This document shows positions 7,919-16,138 of a DNA stretch of 64,000 bases, piece after piece. The notes beneath the pieces were generated by a model. That model did no database searches, was not told the origin of the DNA, and saw only the letters and a program-made list of their open reading frames with translations. The position numbers and the translations under genes are program-made. The stretch is taken from the NCBI GenBank assembly GCA_050287965.1, contig JBNKCX010000050.1, forward strand, positions 1 to 64,000, in the 5' to 3' direction. This DNA is from CBFDBF01 sp050287965. Its GTDB lineage: Bacteria > Pseudomonadota > Gammaproteobacteria > Chromatiales > Chromatiaceae. How positions within the stretch are numbered: the stretch's first letter is position 1; each line of letters opens with the position of its first letter.

Positions 7919-8881
7919 TCACCTACAGCATACGGTCTGTGTATTCAGGCGCAGGGTTCCGGTAAGCTCCCGAACCGAACCGATTTCATGGCGTTCCAGG
8001 TACTCCAGGATCCCCCTGTTGATCTTGCTGCAGATCAGCGGATCGTAGAAAAGGGCCGTGCCGACGCCGACCGCTGTGGCGCCGGCAATGAGAAATTCCA
8101 GGGCATCCTTGGCGGAACTTATGCCGCCCTGGCCGATGATGGGGATATTGTGTTCCCGGCACACCTGATAGACCTGGTGCACCTTAAGAAGGGCCACCGG
8201 TTTGATGGCGGGTCCGGACAGCCCCCCCTGATTATTGCCGATTATGGGTGTCCGGCTTTCGGCGTCTATGGCCATGCCCATCAGCGTATTGATAACGGAG
8301 AAGGCATCGCTGCCCGCGTCTATACAACGCCGGGCGTTTTCCGCAATATCGGTCTGGTTTGGAGAGAGCTTGGTGATCAGCGGCTTGCGGGTAACCCGGC
8401 GACAGGCCTCCACAACACGGGCGGAGGTTTCCGGGTCGTTACCGAAGGCCGCGCCACCCTGTTTGACGTTCGGGCAGGAGATATTGATCTCCAGAGCATC
8501 TACGGGCGAATCGTCGAAACGGCGCGCCACCTCGGAATACTCCTCAATGGTCGATCCCGAGATATTGGCGATGAAGCGGGTCTCACTGAAATCGAGCCCG
8601 GGCAGGATATGGTTGATGACGTGATCAACGCCGGGATTCTGAAGACCGATGGCATTGAGCAAACCACCGGCGGTTTCGTATACCCGATGAGGAGGATTGC
8701 CTGATCGCGGCTCCAGGGTGGTCCCTTTCAGGCATACCGCACCGGCATCCCTGTTGGAAAACCCCTTGACCCGGGTGTATTCTTCGCCAAACCCGACACA
8801 ACCGGACAGCAGTACGACCGGCGTGTTGAATTGGAGTCCGCAAAATTCTACGGTGAGGGGCTGCTGTCCGCTCTCTGTCAT
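7919..8881 (-). CDS. pyrD: Dihydroorotate dehydrogenase, class 1 (1B-like catalytic subunit)
   Basis: Oxidises dihydroorotate to orotate in pyrimidine synthesis. The 320-residue flavoprotein barrel has the catalytic base region NISCPNVKQGG with Cys, the class 1 hallmark (class 2 uses Ser), plus KLSPNQTDI, the FMN-binding GGLSGPAIKP and IIGQGGISSAKDALEFLIAGA. There is no N-terminal membrane helix of the class 2 type. Class 1B enzymes normally pair with an FeS/FAD subunit, PyrK, which is not in this window. Most Gammaproteobacteria use class 2 PyrD, so this is unusual. It is divergent from trmL with a 14-bp gap. Confidence 0.85.
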   Translation of the reverse strand: MTESGQQPLTVEFCGLQFNTPVVLLSGCVGFGEEYTRVKGFSNRDAGAVCLKGTTLEPRSGNPPHRVYETAGGLLNAIGLQNPGVDHVINHILPGLDFSETRFIANISGSTIEEYSEVARRFDDSPVDALEINISCPNVKQGGAAFGNDPETSARVVEACRRVTRKPLITKLSPNQTDIAENARRCIDAGSDAFSVINTLMGMAIDAESRTPIIGNNQGGLSGPAIKPVALLKVHQVYQVCREHNIPIIGQGGISSAKDALEFLIAGATAVGVGTALFYDPLICSKINRGILEYLERHEIGSVRELTGTLRLNTQTVCCR

Positions 8882-8895
8882 GGGGTGTTTCCGTA

Positions 8896-9360
8896 ATGTT
8901 TCATGTGGTATTGCTAGAGCCGGAGATACCGCCTAATACGGGCAATATAATACGCCTTTGCGCCAACAGTGGCAGTACCCTCCATCTTATTCATCCCCTC
9001 GGGTTCCAACTGGATGACAAGCACTTGCGGCGGGCGGGTATGGACTATTCGGAGCTGGCGCCGGTTCAGGAGCACACAAGCCTCGACGCCTATATGGATC
9101 AATCACCGCAGAGGATTTTCGCCTGCTCAACCCGAGGTTGTCGTACCTATTCGGAGGTGGCGTTTGAGCCGGGCGACGCCTTCCTTTTCGGTCCGGAGAC
9201 GCGGGGATTGCCGCAAACCGTTCTCGACGGTTTGCCGCCGGAACAACTGCTGCAAATCCCTATGGTCGCGGGCAATCGCAGCCTGAATCTTTCTAATGCG
9301 GTTGCGGTGATCCTGTACGAGGCCTGGCGGCAGCAGAATTTCAAGGGTTCCGGAAATTAG
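8896..9360 (+). CDS. trmL: tRNA (cytidine/uridine-34 2'-O)-methyltransferase TrmL
   Basis: A SPOUT methyltransferase that methylates the wobble ribose of tRNA-Leu isoacceptors. The 154-residue length matches TrmL, which is a minimal SpoU protein. Motif 1 (EPEIPPNTGNIIRLCANSG), motif 2 (FLFGPETRGLP) and motif 3 (IPMVAGNRSLNLSNAVAVILYEAWRQ) are all intact and form the knotted SAM site. It starts 14 bp from the divergent pyrD start and converges on gpsA. Confidence 0.95.
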   Translation: MFHVVLLEPEIPPNTGNIIRLCANSGSTLHLIHPLGFQLDDKHLRRAGMDYSELAPVQEHTSLDAYMDQSPQRIFACSTRGCRTYSEVAFEPGDAFLFGPETRGLPQTVLDGLPPEQLLQIPMVAGNRSLNLSNAVAVILYEAWRQQNFKGSGN

Positions 9361-9417
9361 TAACAGGACCCAGGGAATTCCTATCGGTATATACCACCGT
9401 TCCGTACTTCCGACTCC

Positions 9418-10425
9418 CTACTCATACTCCGCTTTCTGACGGCGCTCCAACAGGTTCTGAACCGCCTCCCTGGGATCCAGCCCCTCATATAGCACACGGT
9501 AAATCTGCTCGGTAATGGGCATCTCGATCTGCAGTTCCTGGGCTTTCTGGTACACCACCTTGGCGGTGCCGACACCCTCCACCTCCTGGCCGATCTTCTG
9601 TCTGGCCTCGTCAATGGTCATACCCTGCGCCAGTGCCAGGCCCATACGGCGATTGCGGGACTGATTGTCGGTGCAGGTGAGGGACAGGTCGCCGAGCCCG
9701 GCCAGGCCCATGAAGGTCTCTTCCTTGCCGCCCATGGCCAGGCCGAGGCGCATGATCTCCGCCAGACCGCGGGTTATGAGGGCAGCCCGGGTGTTGGCTC
9801 CGAAACCGAGTCCGTCGGCTATACCCGCACCGATCGCCATTACATTCTTGGCCGCGCCGCCGACCTGGACGCCGATTACGTCATCGCTGGTATAGGCGCG
9901 AAAGCAGTCCGAATGGAGATAGTCGGCCACTCTTCGGGCATGTTCCTCGTGGGTGGAGGCGACGGTTACCGCAGTGGGGAGACCGCGACCCACTTCTCCC
10001 GCGAAGGTGGGACCGGAGATCACCCCTATGGGGTGTTTCTCGCCGAGAATCTCCGCGGCCACTGAACTCAACAGCCGCGCGCTTCCCGGTTCCAATCCCT
10101 TGGTAGCCCAGCTTACCGAGGTATTTTGACCCAGCAGCGGCGCTGCCCGCTCCAGCACCGACCGAAAGGCGTGACTGGGAACCGCCAAAAGCACCTCCTC
10201 TGCATCCGCTAGGGCGGCAGACAGATCGGCGGTCGGGATGAGGGTGTCAGGAAAGGGTAGGCCCGGCAGATACCGACGATTTTCGCCGTCACGCAGGAGG
10301 TCGGCCACCTCTTCCGGTATACCCCATAGGCGTACCTCAGCGTGGTTTCTGCTGAGTAATATGGCCAGTGCGGTACCCCAGGAGCCTGCACCAAGAACCG
10401 CGATCTTAGGACGGGGTTGATCCAT
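9418..10425 (-). CDS. gpsA: Glycerol-3-phosphate dehydrogenase [NAD(P)+]
   Basis: Reduces dihydroxyacetone phosphate to sn-glycerol 3-phosphate, the backbone for phospholipids. The 335-residue protein begins with the Rossmann motif VLGAGSWGTALA and has the substrate region SWATKGLEPGS, the catalytic Lys region GGAAKNVMAIGAGIADGLGFG and the C-terminal GLAGLGDLSLTCTD signature. It lies 9 bp after secB on the same strand, the conserved yibN-secB-gpsA order of Gammaproteobacteria. Confidence 0.96.
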   Translation of the reverse strand: MDQPRPKIAVLGAGSWGTALAILLSRNHAEVRLWGIPEEVADLLRDGENRRYLPGLPFPDTLIPTADLSAALADAEEVLLAVPSHAFRSVLERAAPLLGQNTSVSWATKGLEPGSARLLSSVAAEILGEKHPIGVISGPTFAGEVGRGLPTAVTVASTHEEHARRVADYLHSDCFRAYTSDDVIGVQVGGAAKNVMAIGAGIADGLGFGANTRAALITRGLAEIMRLGLAMGGKEETFMGLAGLGDLSLTCTDNQSRNRRMGLALAQGMTIDEARQKIGQEVEGVGTAKVVYQKAQELQIEMPITEQIYRVLYEGLDPREAVQNLLERRQKAEYE

Positions 10426-10434
10426 ACCGGATCC

Positions 10435-10923
10435 TCAGTCTGCGTTCGCCTGTTCGGTCTGCTGCGCCTGTTGCTGCTGCATCTTCTGGAGCTGTTGCGC
10501 GTAAAGGAGATCGAAATTGATCGGTGAGAGCACCAGCTGCGGAAAGCTTCCTTTGCCCACCAGGCTCGTGACCACCTCCCTGGCATAGGGGAAGAGGATG
10601 TTGGGACAGTAGGCGCCGATCATCGGTGCGATCTCTTTCTGATCCCAGCCCTTGATTAGAAAGATACCCGCCTGCTGTACCTCCGCCAGAAAGGCGACCT
10701 TTTCGTTGGTTTTGGTGGTAACCGTGAGTCGTAACACAATCTCATAATGGTCGTTGCCCAAGGCGTTGACCTCGGTGTTCAGATCCAGATCGGTTTGAGG
10801 TTGCCATTGTTCGGTGAAGATGCCGGGAACGTTCGGGGCTTCGTAGGAGAGATCTTTGGTGTAGATACGCTGTATGGAAAAATTGCGGTCGTTTTCTTGC
10901 TGGGGTTGGGTTTCTTCACTCAT
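10435..10923 (-). CDS. secB: Protein-export chaperone SecB
   Basis: A tetrameric cytosolic chaperone that keeps precursors unfolded and delivers them to SecA. The 162 residues include the typical FSIQRIYTKDLSYEAPNVP start, a central beta-rich core with LRLTVTTK and FLAEVQQAGIF, and a conserved CPNILFPYAREVVTSLVGKGSFPQLVLSPINFDLLY. The tail is Gln-rich. It follows the rhodanese gene by 49 bp; the grxC gene often found between them is absent here. Confidence 0.96.
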   Translation of the reverse strand: MSEETQPQQENDRNFSIQRIYTKDLSYEAPNVPGIFTEQWQPQTDLDLNTEVNALGNDHYEIVLRLTVTTKTNEKVAFLAEVQQAGIFLIKGWDQKEIAPMIGAYCPNILFPYAREVVTSLVGKGSFPQLVLSPINFDLLYAQQLQKMQQQQAQQTEQANAD

Positions 10924-10972
10924 GAGATTGATCCGAGATGGCTTCCGGTTGATAGGACGTTACAGGTTCTGA

Positions 10973-11404
10973 TCACTTCTTGTTCTTGCGGCTTATGGGC
11001 AGATTGCGATTCTGCCAGGCCAGTATTCCGCCCTGCAGGTTGTAGACTTGCTCGAAGCCGCTGCTGCGCAGCAGCTTACAGGCGGCGGGAGACTGGGCAC
11101 CGGAGCGGCAGGCCACGATGACTGGTTTTTCCTTGTGTTTTTCCAGTTGGTTCATCTGGTTCTTAAAGCCGTTCATCGGGATGTTGATGGCATTGATGAT
11201 GTGGCCCTTGGAAAAGTCGGCCATGGGACGGACATCCACCACCACCGCATCCTCCCGGTTCAGCAACTCGGTTGCCCGCTGCGGGTCGACCACCCATTTC
11301 CCGCCCATATCAGTCAGGAGGTTCTGGGCAAGAAGAAAGAGAATGACCACCAGTGCCGCCACGAGCGCGAGGTGGTTTCCGGCGAATTCAAGAAGTTGTT
11401 CCAT
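10973..11404 (-). CDS. yibN: Membrane-anchored rhodanese-like protein (YibN family)
   Basis: A 143-residue protein with an N-terminal membrane helix (about 10-28, LALVAALVVILFLLAQ) and a single rhodanese domain exposed to the cytoplasm. The active-site loop is ACRSGAQSP, with the Cys that can carry a persulfide. Sulfur transfer is a family activity; the physiological acceptor is unknown. It is first in a yibN-secB-gpsA cluster. A Lys/Arg tail (SRKNKK) ends the protein. Confidence 0.9.
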   Translation of the reverse strand: MEQLLEFAGNHLALVAALVVILFLLAQNLLTDMGGKWVVDPQRATELLNREDAVVVDVRPMADFSKGHIINAINIPMNGFKNQMNQLEKHKEKPVIVACRSGAQSPAACKLLRSSGFEQVYNLQGGILAWQNRNLPISRKNKK

Positions 11405-11426
11405 TAGGCGTAACAGTAATTGATTG

Positions 11427-11450
11427 AAAAACAGGGGGTGATTTTACCCC
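11427..11450 (-). terminator. Possible intrinsic terminator of the ArsR gene
   Basis: Read on the minus strand, GGGGT (11450-11446) and ACCCC (11439-11435) form a 5-bp stem with a 6-nt loop, followed after three bases by a run of five T. It lies between the ArsR stop codon (11525) and the yibN start (11404). The stem is short, so support is weak. Confidence 0.35.
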
Positions 11451-11524
11451 GGATCACAAAAAATGGCCTAGTCTGGGCCGGTGGTCCGGGAAAAACGGCT
11501 TGTGTTAAATGGTATAACCGCTGA

Positions 11525-11896
11525 TCAGTGTTTTTGTTGACAGAAGACGATCCTCATCATGCCGATCAGTTGCAGGGTTCTTGAGTCGCTAACACGGTAG
11601 AAGACGCGATTGGCGTCTTTGCGGGAAGCGAGAATCCCTTTATCCCGCAGGATTGCAAGATGCTGGGAAATATTGCTCTGCGACGTACCCACCTGCTCCA
11701 CGATCTCCTGGACGCTCACCTCCTGGTCCCCGAGCGTGCAGAGAATTTTCAGGCGCAGGGGATGGGACATGGCTTTCAGCGAACGGGATGCACGTTCGAT
11801 ATCTTCGTCTCCTTCCAGTAATGCCTCAAAATCCGTATGGATATCGTCGTCGGTCTCCATTAGAGACGTCTTGGGGTTATTGAATTTCTGCTCCAT
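11525..11896 (-). CDS. ArsR-family winged-helix transcriptional repressor
   Basis: A 123-residue helix-turn-helix regulator. After an acidic N-terminal segment (METDDDIHTDFEALLEGDEDIE) it has the ArsR core: SLKAMSHPLRLKILCTLG, then the recognition helix VGTSQSNISQHLAILRDKGIL and a beta wing (ASRKDANRVFYRV). It lacks the CVC metal motif of ArsR/SmtB; one Cys lies in LKILCTL and one near the end, so redox or sulfur sensing is possible but unproven. ATG 11896 has AAGG upstream; a TTG at 11917 is an alternative. It is divergent from gpmI and may control that promoter region. Confidence 0.85.
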   Translation of the reverse strand: MEQKFNNPKTSLMETDDDIHTDFEALLEGDEDIERASRSLKAMSHPLRLKILCTLGDQEVSVQEIVEQVGTSQSNISQHLAILRDKGILASRKDANRVFYRVSDSRTLQLIGMMRIVFCQQKH

Positions 11897-11941
11897 GCCC
11901 GCAACCTTAGATAACAACAGATTAATACAATAATACTCTGT

Positions 11942-11962
11942 TTTTCCCCTGAATGGGGAAAA
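11942..11962. promoter_or_regulatory. Inverted repeat in the arsR/gpmI divergent region (possible operator)
   Basis: TTTTCCCC and GGGGAAAA form a perfect 8-bp inverted repeat around TGAAT. It sits 46 bp upstream of the ArsR start and just before the -35 element proposed for gpmI. Position and symmetry fit an operator, for example for the adjacent ArsR protein, but no consensus proves this. Confidence 0.35.
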
Positions 11963-11966
11963 TATT

Positions 11967-11995
11967 TTGCTTTTTCGGGTCCTAGTTAATATACC
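11967..11995 (+). promoter_or_regulatory. Possible sigma-70 promoter of gpmI
   Basis: TTGCTT (11967-11972) and TATACC (11990-11995) are separated by exactly 17 bp in an AT-rich stretch and would start transcription near 12002, giving a leader of about 50 nt before gpmI. Both hexamers deviate from consensus, so this is a suggestion. Confidence 0.4.
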
Positions 11996-12051
11996 GGAAA
12001 AATGTTTTAATAAACTGTTTTATAAACAAATTATCTTGGAGCTGGGGTCCT

Positions 12052-13599
12052 ATGAAAGCTACTGCCAAACCGGCCATCCTGTTGGTTCTCGATGGCTGGG
12101 GCTACAGCGAAAGCGACGATTTCAACGCCATTCGGGCAGCGAAAACCCCGGTCTGGGACCGTCTCTGGCAGGAGTGTCCCCATACCCTTATCGGGACTTC
12201 CGGTTCCGACGTGGGCCTGCCGGAGGGCCAGATGGGCAATTCCGAGGTGGGACATCTGAACCTCGGTGCGGGACGCATAGTGTTCCAGGAGTTTACCCGC
12301 GTCAGCCGGGCGGTGGAGTCGGGAGAGTTCGCCGGCAACACGGCGCTTATCCAGGCCATAGACCAGGCGAAGGCGGCCCACGGCGCCCTGCACATCTTCG
12401 GCCTGTTGTCCCCGGGAGGAGTGCATAGCCATGAGGAGCATATTCACGCCATGATCCGGATGGCGGTGGGCCGGGGCTGCGAGCGGGTTTTCGTGCATGC
12501 CTTTCTCGACGGTCGCGATACGCCGCCGCGGAGCGCGGCGCCTTCGCTGGAGGCCCTGCAGGGGGTGATGGATGATGCGGGCGGCGGCAGGATCGCTTCT
12601 TTGATCGGCCGTTATTACGCCATGGATCGGGACAACCGCTGGGAACGGGTACAGGTTGCCTACGATATGTTGACTCTGGGCAGGGCCGAATACACGGCAC
12701 CGGACGCCCAGTCCGGGTTGCAGGCCGCCTATGATCGGGATGAAACCGATGAGTTCGTGCGAGCGACCCTCATCGGGGAGCCGGCGCCCATCGGCGACGG
12801 TGACGCCGTCGTCTTTATGAATTATCGCGCTGATCGCGCCCGGGAACTGACCCGCGCATTCATTGAGGCGGAATTCGACGGATTTCGGAGGGCAAGTACA
12901 CCGCGGCTGGCCGCTTATGTCAGTCTCACCGAGTACAGCAAGGATTTCCCTATTCCGGTTGCATTTCCCCCGGAGCGGCTCTCCAACGGTTTCGGTGCGT
13001 ACCTGGCGAAAAACGGCCTGCGTCAGCTGCGGCTTGCCGAGACGGAGAAATACGCTCACGTCACCTTCTTTTTCAATGGCGGCCGGGAGGAAGTATTCGA
13101 AGGAGAGGAGCGAATTCTGGTGCCGTCCCCCAAGGTAGCAACCTATGACCTGCAACCGGAGATGAGTGCCCCGGAAGTGACGGATAACCTCGTCGCGGCG
13201 ATAAAAAGCGGAAGTTACGACGCCATCATATGTAATTTCGCCAACCCGGACATGGTCGGTCACACGGGAAATTACCAGGCCGCCGTCAAGGCGATCGAGA
13301 CAATTGATCAATGCCTGGGCAGAATAATCGAAGCCCTCGAAGGTACGGAAGGGGAACTGCTTATCACCGCCGATCACGGCAATGCCGAACAGATGATGGA
13401 TCGCGTTACCGGCCAACCCCATACGGCCCACACCAATAACCCGGTGCCTCTGATCTATGTGGGTCGGCAGATGTCGCTGCGGGAACATGGCGCCCTGTGT
13501 GATATCGCTCCGACACTGTTGCACATGATGGGACTGGAGCAGCCCGAGGAAATGACCGGACGCTCCCTGATGGGTTTGTCGGAAGCCATGGCATCCTAG
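12052..13599 (+). CDS. gpmI: 2,3-bisphosphoglycerate-independent phosphoglycerate mutase
   Basis: Interconverts 3- and 2-phosphoglycerate in glycolysis and gluconeogenesis using a Mn-dependent phosphoserine intermediate. The 515-residue length is normal. The first metal site is in LVLDGWGYS, the catalytic Ser in GNSEVGHLNLGAG, and further metal ligands in FLDGRDTPPRSA, CNFANPDMVGHTG and ITADHGNAEQM. GGAG lies 10 nt before the ATG. Its stop codon overlaps the envC start by one base, so the genes are translationally coupled. Confidence 0.97.
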   Translation: MKATAKPAILLVLDGWGYSESDDFNAIRAAKTPVWDRLWQECPHTLIGTSGSDVGLPEGQMGNSEVGHLNLGAGRIVFQEFTRVSRAVESGEFAGNTALIQAIDQAKAAHGALHIFGLLSPGGVHSHEEHIHAMIRMAVGRGCERVFVHAFLDGRDTPPRSAAPSLEALQGVMDDAGGGRIASLIGRYYAMDRDNRWERVQVAYDMLTLGRAEYTAPDAQSGLQAAYDRDETDEFVRATLIGEPAPIGDGDAVVFMNYRADRARELTRAFIEAEFDGFRRASTPRLAAYVSLTEYSKDFPIPVAFPPERLSNGFGAYLAKNGLRQLRLAETEKYAHVTFFFNGGREEVFEGEERILVPSPKVATYDLQPEMSAPEVTDNLVAAIKSGSYDAIICNFANPDMVGHTGNYQAAVKAIETIDQCLGRIIEALEGTEGELLITADHGNAEQMMDRVTGQPHTAHTNNPVPLIYVGRQMSLREHGALCDIAPTLLHMMGLEQPEEMTGRSLMGLSEAMAS

Positions 13600-14813
13600 T
13601 GCCCTGGAAACCGGTCCTTATCGCACTACTCCTACTATCCGTGCCTGCGGTACAGGGTGCGGAAGATGTGGATGCCGCAAAAGAGCGGCTGGAGCAGTTG
13701 CGACAGCGTATCGGCAAACTCAAATCCTCCCTCGACTCGGTGGAAAAGACCCGGCAGGCCTTGTTGCAGGAGTTGCGTTCCACGGAACAACGGATTGGAC
13801 GGGCCGCCCTCGACCTGCGGCAGGTGAGCCAGGCGCTGCTGTTGCAGCGGAACCGGCTCAACCGTCTTCGGGAAGAGCAGGCGGAGCAGCGGAAAGTTCT
13901 GGGCGTGCAACAGCAGGCACTGAGGAAACAGGTCCGGTCCGCTTACGCTATGGGGCGCCAGGAACGGGTCAAAATCCTTCTCAATCAACAGGATCCCGCC
14001 ATGGTCAGCCGTATCATGGTGTACTACGATTACTTGAACCGCGCCCGAATTGAGCGAGCAGCAGAGATTGAAAGAATCCTGGATATGCTGCAGCGTACGG
14101 AAGCGCAAATCGTTCTGGAGGAAAAACGGCTTGTTGAGCTGCAGGAGCGGAAGAAGGTGGATGTTCAACGTTTGGAGTTGGCGCGCGCCGGTCGCGAAGA
14201 GGTGATGGCGGCACTGACGGCGGATATTCGCAGCAAGGGAGAGGAGCTTAGCGGATTACAACAGGACGAAAAGGGTCTGCGGGAACTGCTGGAGCGACTG
14301 CAAAGAGAGCAGGCGGAACGTCCGGTGGAACCGGTGACGCGGAAACCCTTTCCCGCATCGAAGGGCAGAATGAACTGGCCGTCCATCGGTCACCTGGCAG
14401 CGCGCTTCGGAACCGACAAGGGCAGCGGCCTGCTTTGGGACGGTGTGGTTATTTCCGCCAAAGAGGGTACCGAGGTTCGTGCGGTCTATCACGGTCGGGT
14501 GGTTTTTGCGGATTGGCTGCGCGGGTTCGGCCTGTTGATGATTATCGATCATGGCAACGGTTACATGACCCTTTACGGCCACAACCAGACCCTGTTCAAG
14601 GAGACCGGAGAGTGGGTGGAGTCGGACGAACCGGTGGGACTGGTCGGCAGCAGTGGCGGGCGGTTGGACTCGGGGTTGTATTTTGAGGTCAGACACAACG
14701 GCCGTCCGGTTAACCCCGGGATCTGGTGCAGACCGGCAAAAGGTAACAAGGTGGGCGCTCTGATGGAGACCGACCGAATTAATCTGGAAAAGTTTACGGG
14801 AATCTATACATGA
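13599..14813 (+). CDS. envC: Murein hydrolase activator EnvC
   Basis: A periplasmic divisome factor that activates AmiA/AmiB amidases to split septal peptidoglycan. The 404-residue protein has a signal peptide (ILALLLLSVP-like, ending VQGA), a long coiled coil (about 22-250) rich in Glu/Gln/Arg, and a C-terminal LytM/M23 domain (about 275-385). Metal ligands of active M23 peptidases are missing: the usual HxHF is LYFEV and the first His site reads WDGVV, as expected of a non-catalytic EnvC. GTG start inside TAGTG with the gpmI stop. Overlaps ctpA by 4 bp (ATGA). Confidence 0.93.
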   Translation: MPWKPVLIALLLLSVPAVQGAEDVDAAKERLEQLRQRIGKLKSSLDSVEKTRQALLQELRSTEQRIGRAALDLRQVSQALLLQRNRLNRLREEQAEQRKVLGVQQQALRKQVRSAYAMGRQERVKILLNQQDPAMVSRIMVYYDYLNRARIERAAEIERILDMLQRTEAQIVLEEKRLVELQERKKVDVQRLELARAGREEVMAALTADIRSKGEELSGLQQDEKGLRELLERLQREQAERPVEPVTRKPFPASKGRMNWPSIGHLAARFGTDKGSGLLWDGVVISAKEGTEVRAVYHGRVVFADWLRGFGLLMIIDHGNGYMTLYGHNQTLFKETGEWVESDEPVGLVGSSGGRLDSGLYFEVRHNGRPVNPGIWCRPAKGNKVGALMETDRINLEKFTGIYT

Positions 14814-16138
14814 AAAAGAGGCTGTTTGTTCTATCGCCGTTCCTGATGGGCATTGCCTTGTTGGGGGGATTTCTGCTCCCCGCTCCGGACCTGGCGGCGC
14901 AGGTAACGTCGAAAGAGGAGGCGTCGCAAAGTATCCCTCTGGATGAGCTGCGGGTCTTCGCCGAGATCTTCGGCCGTATCAAGCAGGATTATGTGGAACC
15001 GGTGGACGATACGGTGCTGCTGGAACAGGCTATACGGGGCATGCTCTCCGGTCTCGATCCCCACACCACCTATCTAAATGCCGAGGAGTATAAGGAACTG
15101 CAGGTAGGTACCTCCGGTAATTTCGGCGGACTCGGAATGGAGGTGGGGATGGAGGACGGCTTCGTCAAGGTGATCGCTCCCATCGATGATACCCCCGCGC
15201 AACGGGGAGGGGTAAAGGCCGGTGATCTGATTATCCGTCTCGATGACAAACCGGTAAAAGGCATGACCCTGTCGGAAGCGGTGAACATCATGCGTGGAGA
15301 ACCCGGTACCGAAATCACCCTTACCATCGTCAGAGAACATGAGGATAAGCCCCTGAAGATCACCCTGGAACGGGATATCATCAAGGTGGACAGCGTGAAG
15401 AGTCGCATTCTGGAACCCGGCTTCGCTTACCTGCGTATTACGCACTTTCAGTCCCAGACCACTGAAGACATGATAAAGGCGGTAGAGGAGTTAAAGTCCG
15501 AGTCCGACGGCACCATTAATGGACTGGTGCTGGACCTGCGCAACAACCCGGGCGGCGTTCTGAACAGCGCGGTGTCGGTAAGCGACGCCTTTCTCAGTGA
15601 GGGGATGATCGTCTATACCAAAGGACGCGTGCCGGATGCGGAGCTTGAGTATCGGGCAAGCCCGGGCGACATTCTGGAGGGGGCACCCATGGTGGTGCTG
15701 GTCAACAGCGGTTCCGCTTCGGCTTCGGAGATCGTCGCCGGCGCTCTGCAGGATCATAAGCGGGCGCTGATTATGGGGACGCAAACATTCGGCAAGGGCT
15801 CCGTGCAGTCGGTTCTGCAGGTAACCCGCGGTGCCGCCATCAAGCTGACGACAGCGCTCTACTATACGCCCTCCGGTCGTTCTATCCAGGCGGAGGGGAT
15901 CAAGCCCGATATCAAACTGGAGCCGGTCAAGGTATCGAAACAGGAGCAGAATGAATTGGAGCAGTTGAAGGAAGCGGACCTGGCGCGTCATCTGGAGAAC
16001 GGCAACGGCAAGAATACGAAGACGCCGAAAGGCGGCGACAATGCCGGAGAGCGGGACGATCTTCTGGAGCAGGACTATCAACTGCACGAAGCACTCAATC
16101 TGTTGAAGGGGCTCTATCTGTTGCGGGGCCACGGGTAG
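14810..16138 (+). CDS. ctpA: Carboxy-terminal processing protease (S41 family)
   Basis: A periplasmic serine protease that trims C-termini of envelope proteins; homologues act on peptidoglycan hydrolases. The 442-residue protein has a signal peptide (LMGIALLGGFLLPAPDLAAQ), an N-terminal helical region, a PDZ domain (about 95-180, FGGLGMEVGMEDG) and the S41 core. The Ser/Lys dyad is visible: Ser in NSGSASASEIVAGAL and Lys in TFGKGSVQSV. The C-terminus is Glu/Lys-rich. It sits between envC and yibQ, the common order, and yibQ starts on the base after its stop. Confidence 0.94.
   Translation: MKKRLFVLSPFLMGIALLGGFLLPAPDLAAQVTSKEEASQSIPLDELRVFAEIFGRIKQDYVEPVDDTVLLEQAIRGMLSGLDPHTTYLNAEEYKELQVGTSGNFGGLGMEVGMEDGFVKVIAPIDDTPAQRGGVKAGDLIIRLDDKPVKGMTLSEAVNIMRGEPGTEITLTIVREHEDKPLKITLERDIIKVDSVKSRILEPGFAYLRITHFQSQTTEDMIKAVEELKSESDGTINGLVLDLRNNPGGVLNSAVSVSDAFLSEGMIVYTKGRVPDAELEYRASPGDILEGAPMVVLVNSGSASASEIVAGALQDHKRALIMGTQTFGKGSVQSVLQVTRGAAIKLTTALYYTPSGRSIQAEGIKPDIKLEPVKVSKQEQNELEQLKEADLARHLENGNGKNTKTPKGGDNAGERDDLLEQDYQLHEALNLLKGLYLLRGHG

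Noticed and set aside
12031..13524. 497-codon frame opposite gpmI
   Set aside because: Antisense to a full-length, motif-complete phosphoglycerate mutase; no protein signatures.
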